64,000 nucleotides of DNA from positions 1-64,000 of the forward strand of contig MEHQ01003179.1 in assembly GCA_008828725.1 (NCBI GenBank), in the 5' to 3' direction. This DNA comes from Saccharina japonica. Lineage: Eukaryota > Sar > Phaeophyceae > Laminariales > Laminariaceae. This document shows positions 34,195-45,830 of the stretch, piece by piece; position 1 is the stretch's first letter; each line of letters starts with the position of its first letter. The position numbers and the translations under genes were made by a program. The notes under the pieces were generated by a model. That model was not told where the DNA came from and did not search any database. It saw only the letters and a program-made list of their open reading frames with translations.

Positions 34195-35735
34195 GGGGGG
34201 GGGTACTTCATGTTCATGCATGGTCGTGCTGGGGGGGGAGGGGGGGGGGTACTCATGTCGTCCACGGCCGTAGTCATATGACCATCAGTGTTGGGCACCG
34301 GAGTCCTTTTGGGGTCCGGTCGAATACCTCATAACCGACCGGAGATGGTCTCCGGTTAACCGGATATTTGGACTAAATAACCGAGACCGAAACCGTGAAG
34401 TTTCCGGTCGGTTATTCGGTCGGTTATTCCACATAAATGGCTATTTTGCGCCACGTTCGCACCCCCAAGGGGAATTTTTTTTTTCCGATGCTCGTCTGTC
34501 GGCACATCAGCAAATCAAAGTATCCGTATAATGCACGCATTACAAAGAAACGACGAAACACACCACGTGAAAGTTGACGACAAAGCGGAACTTGTCGTTG
34601 AGCCGCCCGGCATGAGTCATTGGAGTACAGCTAACAGGCGAGCAGGTGGAGCATGACTACAAAAAAAAGGGTGTAGCGACGCTCACGACGGCGAGCGGAG
34701 CCTACTTCTTGGTCACAAAACAAAATGGACGAGGGCTTCCAAAAGCACTTGACACTACACACGCAGAAAGAAGCAAAACTGCTCTCGCGGTTCAGTTCTT
34801 CTCCGAGGTAAAAAAAAAGTCATCATCGATCTCAACGAAGTACAATAGGGAAAACAATGCGTAATGCCTAGGCGAACGGACTGACTGCTCGTGTTGTTCC
34901 ATTGACTCGTATATTATTGATCGTATTATTGATGACTGATGATCCGTTAGCTTTGATAACCCACCAGATTGCTGATGTGCTGCTGTGATGCTGCGATGGC
35001 TAGCGATGGCTACATGGCTACCGGCTACCGGTGTGCGCTGTGCTTGTGTGCTGACATATAGGGGTTTCCATACAGATACAGAGGCGTCATATGGGGTAGG
35101 GGATAGGGTACACAATAACCGACCGGAAATAACCGGTCCGGTTATGTCCGGTCGGTTATTTGAAATAACCGAATAACCGGTTTCGGAATGTCCGGTTTCC
35201 GGTTACGATAACCGGATCGCGGTTTCCAGTTAACTAACCGTAGTTTGGTCCCGGTGCTCAATACTGATGACCATAGACCCTCGAATCCCTACAATGCCGG
35301 GACGGAGCACGTTGGGTTTTCACCAACCAGGCAGACATTACTTACACCAAGCGCGAAGCGCCGTGAGGTATCGGGCGAGTCGCATGGAGGGTGAGCTGTA
35401 TCCTGCTAAGAACCGCCTCTGAGGCGGACTTGCATATGGACGACAGCTTGAATGAGTTACTTTAATTTCTGGTGTGGCCACTTCCGGAGACAGCAATGGG
35501 TTTTACTATGTAACTGCCTTGCGGATGCCTTACCATATGAACACTACGTGATACGACCATTCCCCTTGTGCGGAGCAAAGGTTCTCCACCCCGCACAAAT
35601 GATCTACTCGACCCCAGCTTTGGTGACCGCCAAAAAAAAAAAAAACGGCACCCTGGTTGTCTAGCTCACGCAGCGAGTAGCGTGTTTTACAGCGTCGTTG
35701 CCAACCGACGCCAACCCAACCTATAAATATAATAT
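34195..35735 (-). mobile_element. SINE-A, split by an hAT-like insertion
   Basis: SINE-A sequence runs 34233-34285 and resumes at 35267-35735. Removing 981 bp and one copy of the duplicated ATGACCAT restores the consensus TATGACCATAGACCC. A second short SINE-A 3' end (TACTTCATGTTCATGCATGG) precedes it at about 34195-34232. The 5' end (minus) is TATTTATAGGTTGGGTTGGC. Confidence 0.9.
34286..35266. mobile_element. Non-autonomous hAT-like element
   Basis: An exact 8-bp target duplication ATGACCAT (34278-34285 and 35267-35274) flanks 981 bp whose ends are CAGTGTTGGGCACCGG and the complement of CAGTATTGAGCACCGG. Both the 8-bp duplication and the CAGTGNTGG-type end are hAT hallmarks. Subterminal regions are full of CCGGTTATT/AACCGACCGG words on both sides, as expected for transposase binding sites. 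A 72-codon frame at 34646 has no identifiable domain, so it needs a transposase in trans. Confidence 0.9.
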
Positions 35736-35736
35736 A

Positions 35737-36256
35737 GGGGGGGGGGTAGGGGGTGTACTTCAGATTCATGCATGGTCGTAGTGGTATGACCATAGACCCT
35801 CGTATCCCTACAATGCCGGGACGGAGCATGTCGGGTTTTCACCGACCAGGCAGACATTGCTAGCACCAAGCGCGAAGCGATGTGAGGTGTTCGGCGAGTC
35901 ACATGAAGGGTGAGCTGCATCCTACTAAGAACCGCTTGTGAGTCGGACTTGCATATGGATGACAACTTCTTGGAGTTAATTTAATTTCCGGTGTGGCCAC
36001 TTCCAGAGACAGCAATGGAAGTACTATGTGGCTGCCTCGTGGGTGCGTTACCATAAACACTACACGATACGGTCATCCCCCTCGTGCGGAATAAATGTTC
36101 TCCACCCCGCACAAATTATGTAACACGGCAGCAAGCTGCAATCGACCGCCAAAAATAAACAAAAAAATGTACCCTGGTGGTCTAGCTCATGTAGTGAGCG
36201 GCATGTTTCACAGTGTCCTTGTCAACCGAAGCAACCCAACAGATATAAAATATAGA
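35737..36256 (-). mobile_element. SINE-A copy, subfamily with GTCGGGTTTTCACCGACC
   Basis: Full length. It differs from the 8283 copy by a consistent set of substitutions (ATGTCGGG, GATGTGAGG, CTACTAAGAACC, ACTTCTTGGAG) shared with the copies at 56088 and 59285, marking a subfamily duplicated with the adjacent LINE. Confidence 0.9.
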
Positions 36257-37347
36257 GGAGGGGGCGCGTACTCATTTGTTGCTTGCCTTCGTCATTTGAC
36301 CATTGACCACACATCCCTTTCGAGACGGAGCACCGTTTCTACTCCTAATGGAGACACCTCCAACACTTGGGCGCTCATTACGTGGTTTCCATATATATCA
36401 AAGAAACCTTTTGCTATCCGATCCCCTTCCTGTTACGCTGCATGTGGCCACCATCTATCACCTAAGATGGCGATCGTTTTCTCGCTACTATCTACAGTAG
36501 TGTACCAAACTTCTCCATGTCGCATTCGCCAATTTTCCTCATTTCCTCTTTTACAACATCCCGTTCCTCTTTGTACATTTCATATTCTCCCACTATGTGA
36601 ATTCTACTCTCTATTGCTTTGCCACAGGGGCACATCTGTGCATCTACTTCCTCCTCCCGGCTACGTACTTGTATACCTTATTCTTCTTTCTGACAGGTCC
36701 AGGTCCCCTACACGAAAGCGCAGTTTCAGCGTTTTCTCGAAGTCCAATGGGCCGTGCAAATACGTTTTGATTCCTATCCCTTCTCTTAACCTCCGTTATA
36801 TTTTTTAGTGTTCCTCCCCTTCCACCTTTCTTAGCGCTAGCCTCTCCCTTCCTTCTATCCTTTATTTTACTCCTGTCTTGCACCCCCCAAACGTCTCTAT
36901 GGCCAGCATCTCTTTTTGGTTCCTTACGTCCTTCCAAATTTTCTCGACTACGGTATACCACCTTATTCCAGCTCCCCTTTTGGGTACTTTCTCCCAAACA
37001 ACTTTATCAACCATGGCTGGCAATCTCTTATTTGGCATGTCCTTTACTTTATATTGACATTTCAGCTTGCGCACGTCTCTATCTGTGGGCACATTGCCAG
37101 TGCTCTTCAATACAGTACCACTCGTCGTACTTGAGCATCTTAGTACTTTTTTAGCTGCTAACATCTGTACGTTTCCAGATGGCACCCCCTTCCATATTTC
37201 TCCTTCATATTCTAGCTTTGGTACAATCACATTTATCAGGGTACATCTCTTAATTCTAGTGTCAAGGTGCGAATCTGTTAGGATCGTTTCCATCTTGCCT
37301 ACGTGTGCTTTAGCCTTGCCTAATACGTTTGTTGAGTGTGCATCCCA
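36257..37347 (-). mobile_element. LINE copy L2, 3' part
   Basis: Minus-strand LINE 3' end, almost identical to 56591-57660 (constant offset 20334, the same translated frames on both). It covers the region after the reverse transcriptase core, a CPCGKA...H...E zinc-knuckle-like segment and the C-run 3' end. It is cut at 37347 by GATATAACATATAGGG, exactly the junction found at 60832, so the two truncated copies descend from one. Confidence 0.85.
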
Positions 37348-37406
37348 AGATATAACATATAGGGGGGGGGGGGTGTACTCATGTTGTGCACGGCCGTAGT
37401 CATATG
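37348..37406 (-). mobile_element. SINE-A 3' end running into the gap
   Basis: A G run followed by TGTACTCATGTTGTGCACGG and CCGTAGTCATATG, then Ns. Confidence 0.85.
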
Positions 37407-37757
37407 NNNNNNNNNNNNNNNNNNNNNNNNNNNNNNNNNNNNNNNNNNNNNNNNNNNNNNNNNNNNNNNNNNNNNNNNNNNNNNNNNNNNNNNNNNNNNN
37501 NNNNNNNNNNNNNNNNNNNNNNNNNNNNNNNNNNNNNNNNNNNNNNNNNNNNNNNNNNNNNNNNNNNNNNNNNNNNNNNNNNNNNNNNNNNNNNNNNNNN
37601 NNNNNNNNNNNNNNNNNNNNNNNNNNNNNNNNNNNNNNNNNNNNNNNNNNNNNNNNNNNNNNNNNNNNNNNNNNNNNNNNNNNNNNNNNNNNNNNNNNNN
37701 NNNNNNNNNNNNNNNNNNNNNNNNNNNNNNNNNNNNNNNNNNNNNNNNNNNNNNNNN
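37407..37757. other. Assembly gap (351 N)
   Basis: Unsequenced. Long protein-like frames spanning it are artefacts. By analogy with 60890-61020, the missing DNA may be SINE-A and repeat C. The base next to the right edge is CCCAAAAAAGA followed by a C run of about 22. Confidence 0.99.
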
Positions 37758-39120
37758 CCCAAAAAAGACCCCCCCCCCCCCCCCCCCCCCCCGGAATAAA
37801 TATATTATATACAAGGCTTCCCTTCACGAAGTAGGGTGTTCCCCGCGGGGTGACGCAAGCTGGCGTGCCAAAGCGGAAAACCGACCAATCGTCAGCCAGC
37901 GGAAACCGTAGAACACGGCTGTTGCTAACGTACGCGTTTACATTCGTTAGAAAATTGGCGTTATGCCACATGAACAAGAAACAAGTTTTTTTTCTCACAA
38001 GTCGCGACGTCAACTTTTCTTGACTTTGTAAAAACTTGTTATTTTCACGGTTTGTGAGAGATATCAGGATTGGCGAAATTGTCACTTGGTTTGTCACGTT
38101 TCGGGACATTTTTCGTGCGTTAGGCATGGCCTTATGTACCACAACAAGCACCACATCCTTTTCGTACACGTATATCATAGCAAACGGCAACAAAACGTAA
38201 TCGCATCATGTACATCAAGCAGTATACAGCAGTAGTAGCAGAGCAGTGGAGCAAGCAGCAGCAGCACAGGCAGCACTACTATATAGTACCTACAGCAAGC
38301 ACCAGCCCCAACAATTGCTACTGCGACATACCAGGGTAGTAGTTTACGTTCAGCAGTAACATCAGCACACTGTTATTGCTGAATATAGCGTACAGCAAAG
38401 CAGTCCAGCTAGCAGCTGCAGTACTACAACTGTACTACTCGTACGGCTGCTGTTAGTTATTGTAAGCATGTATGGTGCGAATGTACCTAATACGTGCATG
38501 CGCGTACGTACGTGCTTACGTACAGCAATATGCGTACCTTCCTCACCGTCCAAGGGAAAAAAACGACGTACTTCTGGTATGTTCGTACATCGTATATGCA
38601 TTCATACATAACTCGAATATGATACATATATATAATATATATATATGTGCCCGCACAGTGGATCGATCTTACAGCAGTAGCAACAACAGCAGTATACCGC
38701 AGGGGTCACTACTTGTCTTCCCACTACTCGCAGCAGCAAGCAGCAGCAACGCTGCTGTAATAATGTTGTAGAGCATGTAACGTACAAGTGTGTGCGCACG
38801 CACGTACGTACGTGTGCTGATACAACTCTAAAACACTACCCGTACACGTACATGGTACATGTCGTCGCTTTCGTGCGTGTCCAACCACATCCAGCTTTGA
38901 CTCTGGTTGACTGGGATGACAAAACCTGAAAAACAATCGAACAACCAATACATACGCAGTAACCATACCCCAAGGGAAATTCGCAAAATGTTTAATTAAA
39001 GAAAGACGATGGGGGGGTACTCCGACACAATGCGTACACGCGCGAGTCCCTGTTCGGTGCGAAAGTACTACGGCAGCACGCAGCAGGAGGAAACAGCCCC
39101 ACTCTCTGTAGTCGTACATA
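37758..39120. other. Unassigned region with GTAC/CAG patches
   Basis: 37797-38160 is unremarkable. 38205-38470 and 38660-38830 are dense in CAGCAG, TACAGCAGT and GTACGTAC words. No supported gene; frames here are read through these words. Confidence 0.45.
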
Positions 39121-40110
39121 CCACTTCGAGTATCCTACTACCGTTGCTGTTGTATCATATTTCTTACGTATGATATGATACTTATCGAGGGCGTACGTTC
39201 GTACTACCTGGTATGATGGTGGATACGTTTCATGTTGTACATACCAATCTGTCCGGCAATGTTACGACCGTTTGGATATTGACTTAATACCAAATAATTC
39301 CTACATGTTTCGAAAAAAATGGTACATGGTCAGTTTTGCGGCAAGATCGCTCAGTTTGTTCAGGCACAACTGTTGCACCAGCGTCACGATGGCCCACCCA
39401 TCACACCATACTGCTGCAGTACAGCACAAAGCAAGAAGCAGAACCACTCTGTAGTACGACGACACTAAGAGCATCACACTGCCCCTGCTGTTGCTGGTGT
39501 ATCTGACGTGGAGGATGTATGACACGTACCAGATATACACGTACCAATATGTCCGGAAATGTTACGAACGTTTGAATATTAACATAAAAACGAAACGTTT
39601 CTTACATTTCCGGCCATATTGGTACACAATGAAACAAAGCTTGTGGGGAGATCGCTCGTTTCGAGGCAGGCACCTGGTGGTGCAGCAGCATCTACATGGT
39701 CCCCCCGTCACCACCATATGACTGCACACGCCGTTGACCAAAAAATTGACCGAAACAAATAACAGAAACCAGATACCATGAAAACCCGAAATTATGTCAG
39801 AAGAGAGACTCGAATTTCACAAAAAGCGACGAATCAAAGCAAGAGGGGACGCGAGCCCCGAGCGCCTGGCTCGCGAGCACATGTCAGTCGCTGTCCGGTG
39901 CCAATTCGCAAAAAAGGCAGCAAGCAGTGACACTAAAATGGTGATGGTATATACTGCCGTTGCCATTGTTGCTGTATCTATCATACTCTGGCGCGTACAG
40001 TAGATACCAGGTATGCAGATATGTACTAGGAACGTAACAAAGTATTGCGTGCATGTGGCCATATTATCCTACCCGGAAATGTAAAGAATGTTTGGATGTT
40101 AACATGAATA
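39121..40110 (+). repeat. Three degenerate ~300-400 bp units with a foldback core
   Basis: Each unit contains (G/A)TTGCTGT(A/T)GTATC, a stretch ending near the core GTACCAATATGTCCGGAAATGT, and a GAACGTTTG(A/G)AT-type segment. Cores start at about 39240, 39540 and 40058. In the second unit the core is followed within 85 bp by its complement (ACATTTCCGGCCATATTGGT), making a clean hairpin at 39541-39625. TACCWGGTA occurs at 39205 and 40005. Confidence 0.6.
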
Positions 40111-40742
40111 TATACCATATTCTTATGATTGTCTGAGCTCAGTAAATCGTCAGTTCTCCACGCTCGGGCCATTTGCATATCTCAGGAAAACCTGACTTCT
40201 CGACGCCCGTGCCTCGCGGTCCGCATTCTTACCCCCCGCCGTAGTTGAGATTTTTTTCCGCCGACGTGGTGGAATTTTTCAAGTTCTGTTGATTTAATGT
40301 GTGAGGATGAAACCGCTCCGCTCCGTATCCGGACTCTTACAGTGATGAGATTTTCCCCCCCCCCGCCCTCATGATGAACTTTCGAAGTTTTTTATCCAAG
40401 TTCGATTTATTTTCCCCCCGCCCGAAATTTTCTATCCAAGTTTTATTAATATGTTCATCCACTTTTATGATGGAGTTTGTGTGGGGATGAAAATTTAGCA
40501 CCCCTCTAAGTATATACGATACCAGTCATTTACTTGATACCAGGTATGGTATTGGGTATAACCACCCTACGTATGTATGCGTATATAGTACGAGTATGTG
40601 CATGATATATATGATATATATGGTACTTAACAAGTACGAGTACTAATTTTGCTGCTATTAATATATTATCACCTGAAGAAGACATTAATTAATCGGGTCA
40701 GCTTTTTCATTCTGAGTGAATAATGCGAATATGCCCTGCACG
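40111..40742. other. Unassigned spacer
   Basis: C-rich interrupted runs at 40350-40430 with two TCCAAGTT(C/T) words, one TACCAGGTA at 40538, and no gene. Confidence 0.45.
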
Positions 40743-41078
40743 GTCGCCCCGGTGGGCTAGCAGGTAACCACGAAGCCTGTAAGCGTCAAGGAAGCGAGTT
40801 CGAGCCCCGCCGAGTGCATGCTCTTAGGCACTTTTTCTCGCAAAAAAATATCTTGACTAGCAGGAAGCGCGAGAGCGTGAGTTAGCAAAATTCGATGAAA
40901 GTCGACGAGCGTTGGGAAGGCTGAACCCTCTGCGCGATAAAAATGAAGGCAAGAACCGTAGTGGAGGAGGAGGGAGAGGAGCCTACTTTGTGACCCCGGA
41001 TCTGAGTTACGACTAGGGAGGAAGAGACCGAAGTACGAAGATAATAAATGAGATGGAAAAAAAAGAAGAAAAAAAATT
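40743..41078 (+). mobile_element. tRNA-derived SINE, copy 3
   Basis: Very similar to copy 1: head TCGCCCCGGTGGGCTAGCAG, box-B-like GAGTTCGAGCCCC, body GGAGCCTACTTTGTGACCCC, tail ATAATAAATGAGATGGAAAAA. An (AAT)n run follows at 41096-41121. Confidence 0.85.
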
Positions 41079-41319
41079 GTCGGAAGGCAAATAATATAAT
41101 AATAATAATAATAATAATAATAGAGTAAAATATGATCAAATTATGTTGATAATATTATCAGTATTAATATTAATACACATGCACATAACGATACGCGTGC
41201 AGCGTATCATAAACAGTGTTCATATACTGGATGGTATGATATGAATGTATGAGTACGGGTATCGATATTGTATTGATAGATAGATGTTGTCGTCGTGTTA
41301 TTTTTTTTGCCCATTTTAA

Positions 41320-41407
41320 CCCTTTCAGGACTGCAGTCCCGTTTTGTGGACAAATCCCTCTAATTCTAAACAATTTGTCCCCACAACGGGACTCCAGTCC
41401 TATAAGG
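41320..41407. mobile_element. Tiny piggyBac-like foldback
   Basis: TTAA (41316-41319) is followed by CCCTTTCAGGACTGCAGTCC. The right arm (GGGACTCCAGTCCTATAAGG) is complementary over about 29 nt with a few mismatches. TTAA plus CCC is the piggyBac signature. The right flank is CCTAAC, so the second TTAA is not intact. Confidence 0.4.
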
Positions 41408-41689
41408 CCTAACTTGTTGCTGTTGTTGTTGGTACGTTGCTTACGTTGTTGTTACGTAATGATTTTTTTTTTAGTGTCGCTATGTACGAGTTCGACTACG
41501 AGTTCGTGTTTTCGTATGTTGGGTATTTTTTTGTGTCGCTATACCAGGTTATTTTTTTAAGTACCCCTTTACGTATATACGTAGTGATACCAATTATTAT
41601 TTTTTCAAGTAAACACGTATTATTTTTTTAATATATTACAGACGTAGACTTTTTGTACCAGGTATTATATGTATGTATGTTGCCCATTT

Positions 41690-42770
41690 AATGTGTTGTT
41701 GTTGTTGTTGTTGTTGTTGAGCTTTTCAATGTTCGCTTCGGTTTGTAGAGGGATGTCATGTTCCTTTTTCTCCATGGCTTTGGCTTCTTGGGCATAACTC
41801 CCGGAAACACGAGATCGTAAATGGATGTGGCTGTTGTCTGTCGCGTGTTGCACGAGAAAAAAACGTTTGTATGCTTCTTGGGTATCCCTGCCGTATTTTA
41901 GACACATGAGCGTAGATGGATATCGCAGTTGTACGTCGTGTGTTGAACTGGTAGTAAACGTTTTTTATATTTTGATTGTTGCGTCGATTTTCGTAGATGG
42001 ATGTTGCGGTTGTCTGTCGTGTGTCGCACGGGAATTTGTTTTTGTTTTATCCCACGGTATTGCGGTGGGGTGGTATATTGTGATAAGACTGGGTGAGACA
42101 CAGAGTATCCCCTTGCAGGTTTGTCTATTACGCATCCTTGATGTTACTCACTTTCCGTAGAGTCAAGCGTAGAAGAGAAGCAGCTTATATTAATCCCCGA
42201 GCCAGATGATGGGCTTCAAGTATGGCCCACAGATATTATAAATACCCCGAATACCGAATACGAATGCCATCCAAGTTATACGAAAACGGACCAATTACCT
42301 ATGCAGAGGTAATTACCGGCCTTCCTAGCCCATACCATTACAATATTCTGTTCGTGGCGGTTGTCCGGCGTGTGTTGCACGGGAAACCGCTTTTTATATT
42401 TTAATTGTTTTGTCGATTTCCCGATTTGTTAAGCGGTTGACTATCGTGTGCAGCACGGGAAATCGTTTTCGTTTTATTTGGTAGTAGCGGTTGAGTGGAA
42501 TATTCCATTCGTGGCATTCGTGGATTTTTCATGGCTTTGGCTTCTTGGGCACCATTGCCGGACACGAGAGCGTAGATGGATGTGGCGTTGGTCTAGCGTG
42601 TGTTGCATGGTGTTGCATGGTGTTGCACGGAAAAACACCCTACATTTTGATGTTATGTGCTTTTTTACATGGATGGGTTGGGCTTCTTTCGCGTCACTCC
42701 TTTAGTTGTCTGTCGTGCGTTGTGGGAAAGTGGCTTGGGTATACCATATTTTAGAGTCCGTCGATTTTAT
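41690..42770. repeat. Degenerate tandem repeat, ~85-100 bp unit
   Basis: Six or more units contain GTAGATGGATGT(G/T)GC, GTTGTCTGTCGTGTGTTGCA, CGGGAAA and TTTTTATATTTTGATTGTT. On minus the words VQHATDN.HIHLR, VQHTTYNCDIHLR and VRHTTDNRNIHLR recur at 41.85-42.1 kb, though frames are not maintained throughout. A (GTT)8 run starts at 41694. A further pair of GGTCCCTTGGCATC(A/G)TAAACT words lies at 42973 and 43012. Confidence 0.6.
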
Positions 42771-44027
42771 TCCATGGTTTGGCTTTGCTTGCCTCATTGC
42801 GATGCTTTGTGTGTTTTCTTGCTGGAGAGTGTGCCTTTGATTGGGGCTCATTTATTGCGTCAGGGATCAATAATCGACAATATTTTAACGGGACTTCTTT
42901 TGATGTTATGGGCCTTTTTTGCATCATTCATTACGTCAGGAATCAACAATACAAACTGGGTCTCTTCAACGGTCCCTTGGCATCATAAACTGGAGCCTTA
43001 GCCTCTCGGTCCCTTGGCATCGTAAACTACCTGATGTATTGCGGGCCTTATTCCTCCTTCGCTTCGCCGACGGCCTGGGCCGGCGGCGAAGCCCCCTTGT
43101 AACCAGTTCTTATATTTTCGAACAGATTTGTACTTGGAAAATCCGTGCATCGTACGAAAAACTGCAGACAGATACGTACGTTGATCGTTTCGTGTACCCA
43201 GACCTGTGGTGCACCAGCACACGAGGCCCATGTCCTGTGTAAACCTATGATACCACACAGCAGCAGGCAGCAGCATGAACTACGAGTACTGCTGCTACTG
43301 CTGTCTGTCGTTACAGTGTCACGACCTGGAACGTACGAAGAGTATGCATGGTACTTGAACACGTGCTTGCATTTCGAAAAATCCAAGCTACGAGTACAGC
43401 AGCAAGTATGGAACAGAGTGTTACGGGGAGATACACGTACGTATCAATGCAGACCTGGCGATACAGCAGCGTGTCATGATACACCCATCAGGCCACCCTG
43501 CTCCACAACGGCAGATATGCCCCGACGCTCTCACGCTGCTGCTGTTGCATAAGCGCACGTTCGAAGTATCCTCGATGTGGCGTTCGATCGATGCCCTCTT
43601 CGTGGCGTGAGTGTGTGCTCTTGCTGCATGCTCTCTTCAAAATTCGGCATGAACAGTCGACACACAGGCTGAAATAACCATGATTGCTCGATATTCATAG
43701 GCCTACAGATTGTGTCGAGGGCGGGGCGTTTTCCGCGACTACGAAGGGTTCGTTTTAAAAGCGACTTTTGCGCACAGAATTCGTAAAGCGGGTTTCACGT
43801 TGTCCTGCTCGGCTCGGCCACGTGGGACGGGGTACCCCATAAAACTGACTCTATTTTTTCGACTTCGCGAGCGCGCCGCGGCGGCCAAGGGCCTCGGTCG
43901 ACGGCGAGCGCGGGAGGGCACGCTCCCCGGTCGATTCCCCGCGGGTCGAGCCCGGCGCCGGCGAGATCGGCCTGGAGGGCGAGGAGCGAAAACGCGCCGC
44001 CTGGCACAAAAAATCACATTTATACTT
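42771..44027. other. Unassigned region with a GC-rich island
   Basis: 43190-43550 is a GTAC/CAGCAG patch. 43850-44005 is strongly GC-rich (GCGCGCCGCGGCGGCC, GCCCGGCGCCGGCGAG) against an AT-leaning background and open in several frames, typical of GC-biased DNA rather than proof of coding. No product assigned. Confidence 0.4.
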
Positions 44028-44600
44028 TGTTATATTTTTAGGTTGGGTTGATGTCGGTGGGCGACGACGCCGTAAAGCATGCCTCTCACTGCATGAGCTA
44101 GACAACCAGGTTACCGTTTTTTGTTGTTGTTTTAGGCGGTCACCAAGGCTGGCGGTCTTGTTAGTTTATTTGTGCGGGGTCGAGAACCTCAACTCCGCAC
44201 ATGGGGAATGATCGTATCACGTAGTGTGTATATGGTAAGGCACCCACGAGGCAGATACATGGCAATACCCATTGCTGTCTGTGGAAGTGGCCACACTATA
44301 AATTAAATCGATTATTTGGAGGCCGTCGTCCATACGCAAGTCCGCCTCAGGGGCGGTTCTTAGCAGGGTGCAGCTCACCCTCCATGCAACTCGCCCAATA
44401 CTTCACGGCGCTTCGCGCTTGGTGCAAGCAATGTCTGCCTGGTTGGTGAAAACCCAGCGTGCTCCGTCCCGGCATTGTGGGATGCGAGAGTCTTATGGCC
44501 ATACGACTACGGCCGTGCACGACATGAGTACGCCCCCCCCTTCTGCTAGACAACTATGGGTTGGCGTCGAGTGGCGACGACGCTGTAAAACAAGCCATCA
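44028..44600 (+). mobile_element. SINE-A, plus orientation, with a second 5' fragment
   Basis: Starts TATATTTTTAGGTTGGGTTG and ends GACATGAGTACGCCCCCCC at about 44541. It is followed by about 55 bp of a further SINE-A 5' end (GGGTTGGCGTCGAGTGGCGA), again tail-to-head. Confidence 0.85.
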
Positions 44601-44609
44601 GACTTTAGA

Positions 44610-44985
44610 CATGAAACTACTAAGCTAACCAGTTTTTTTTCCCTCATATCAAAACACAAACCGGATATAGACATGAAATTACTAAACTGACCAGTTTTTT
44701 TCCTCATATCAAAACACAAACCGGAAACACAAACCGGATATAGGCATTAAATTACTAAACTAACCAGTTTTTTTTCTCTCATATCACAACACAAACCGGA
44801 AATAGACATGAAAATACTAAACTAACCAGTTTGTTTTCCCCCATATCAAAACACAAACCAGACATAGACATGAAACTACTCAACTAATAAGTTTTTTTTT
44901 CTTGTATCAAAACACGAACCGGAAACAGACATGAAATTACTAAACTAACCAGTTTTTTTCCACATATCAAAACACAAACCAGAAA
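44610..44985 (+). repeat. ~62-bp tandem repeat, about six units
   Basis: The unit is GACATGAAATTACTAAACTA plus ACCAGTTTTTTT, CTCATATCAAAACACAAACC and GGA. One unit has a 15-bp internal duplication (GGAAACACAAACC). Non-coding. It starts just after the SINE-A 5' fragment. Confidence 0.9.
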
Positions 44986-45830
44986 TAAATATATATCCTC
45001 TCCCATACTGTATCAGGTAATATATAGTGAACAGATTAAAGCACAGACCAAAAACCCAGCATGACGGAGGACCACCCTACATGCACACACATAGATACAA
45101 CAAGGTCACCCCGACATGGTCAATTCACATGAAGGTTGGAAAAACTTACCGATTTCCATTGGGCGGTGGAAATCTGGTCTGTCATCGTCCTAAACCCCTG
45201 AAACTTGGTGCACATACCATGCGCCAAAAGAAGGGAAGGGGTGGATGATGCATGACATTAAGTCAGGCCTATTGAAATCATAAAACAAACGCCTTGCCAT
45301 TGACCGACCACACGACCAAAGAGACGGAGCACCAAGCGGTACGTAGATATCTTGACATCTTGAAGGATAGAAGCCGGTACAAAGTGTAGGGGGATCGTTG
45401 GCCAAGATTTCGGCAGCGAAGGTCTACTCGGGAGTATTTAGTGGGGTAGCTACCCATGGCTAAACGTACATACGATGGAGGAAGCGACGTACGGGGCATC
45501 CCGATGTGTGAGTAAGACTTTGTGTTATGCAAGCCGTCCTTGAATCTTGCACGGTAAAAATGACCTCCCTGGGGGAAAGTAACCAGTACAGCAGCAGGGC
45601 AAAAAGATAGAAAATACGGTCGTGGGACGCCAGGATGGTTACCATGCAGATGGCCTGACACAAACGTGGGGTACTTGTGTTAAGGGTGTTGAACTTGGTT
45701 CCAGGCTACGAGCCCGTGTTGGAGACACTGTTTAGTGTGGTGCGCCAGCAAAAGAACTGAAAGACACCAGAACCTCAACGAGTACTAGGATTGGGAAGTC
45801 CCAGTAACTTGAACATTTTCCACTACAAAC
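44986..45830. other. Unassigned; possible LINE 5' leader at the end
   Basis: A 127-codon minus frame (45278-45661) has no recognisable domain. The last ~150 bp before 45831 may be the LINE 5' untranslated region, but no second copy exists in the window to define the border. Confidence 0.35.

Noticed and set aside
36862-38193. A 443-codon minus frame across the gap
   Set aside because: It is LINE sequence joined through 351 Ns to unrelated DNA; the length is an artefact of unknown bases.
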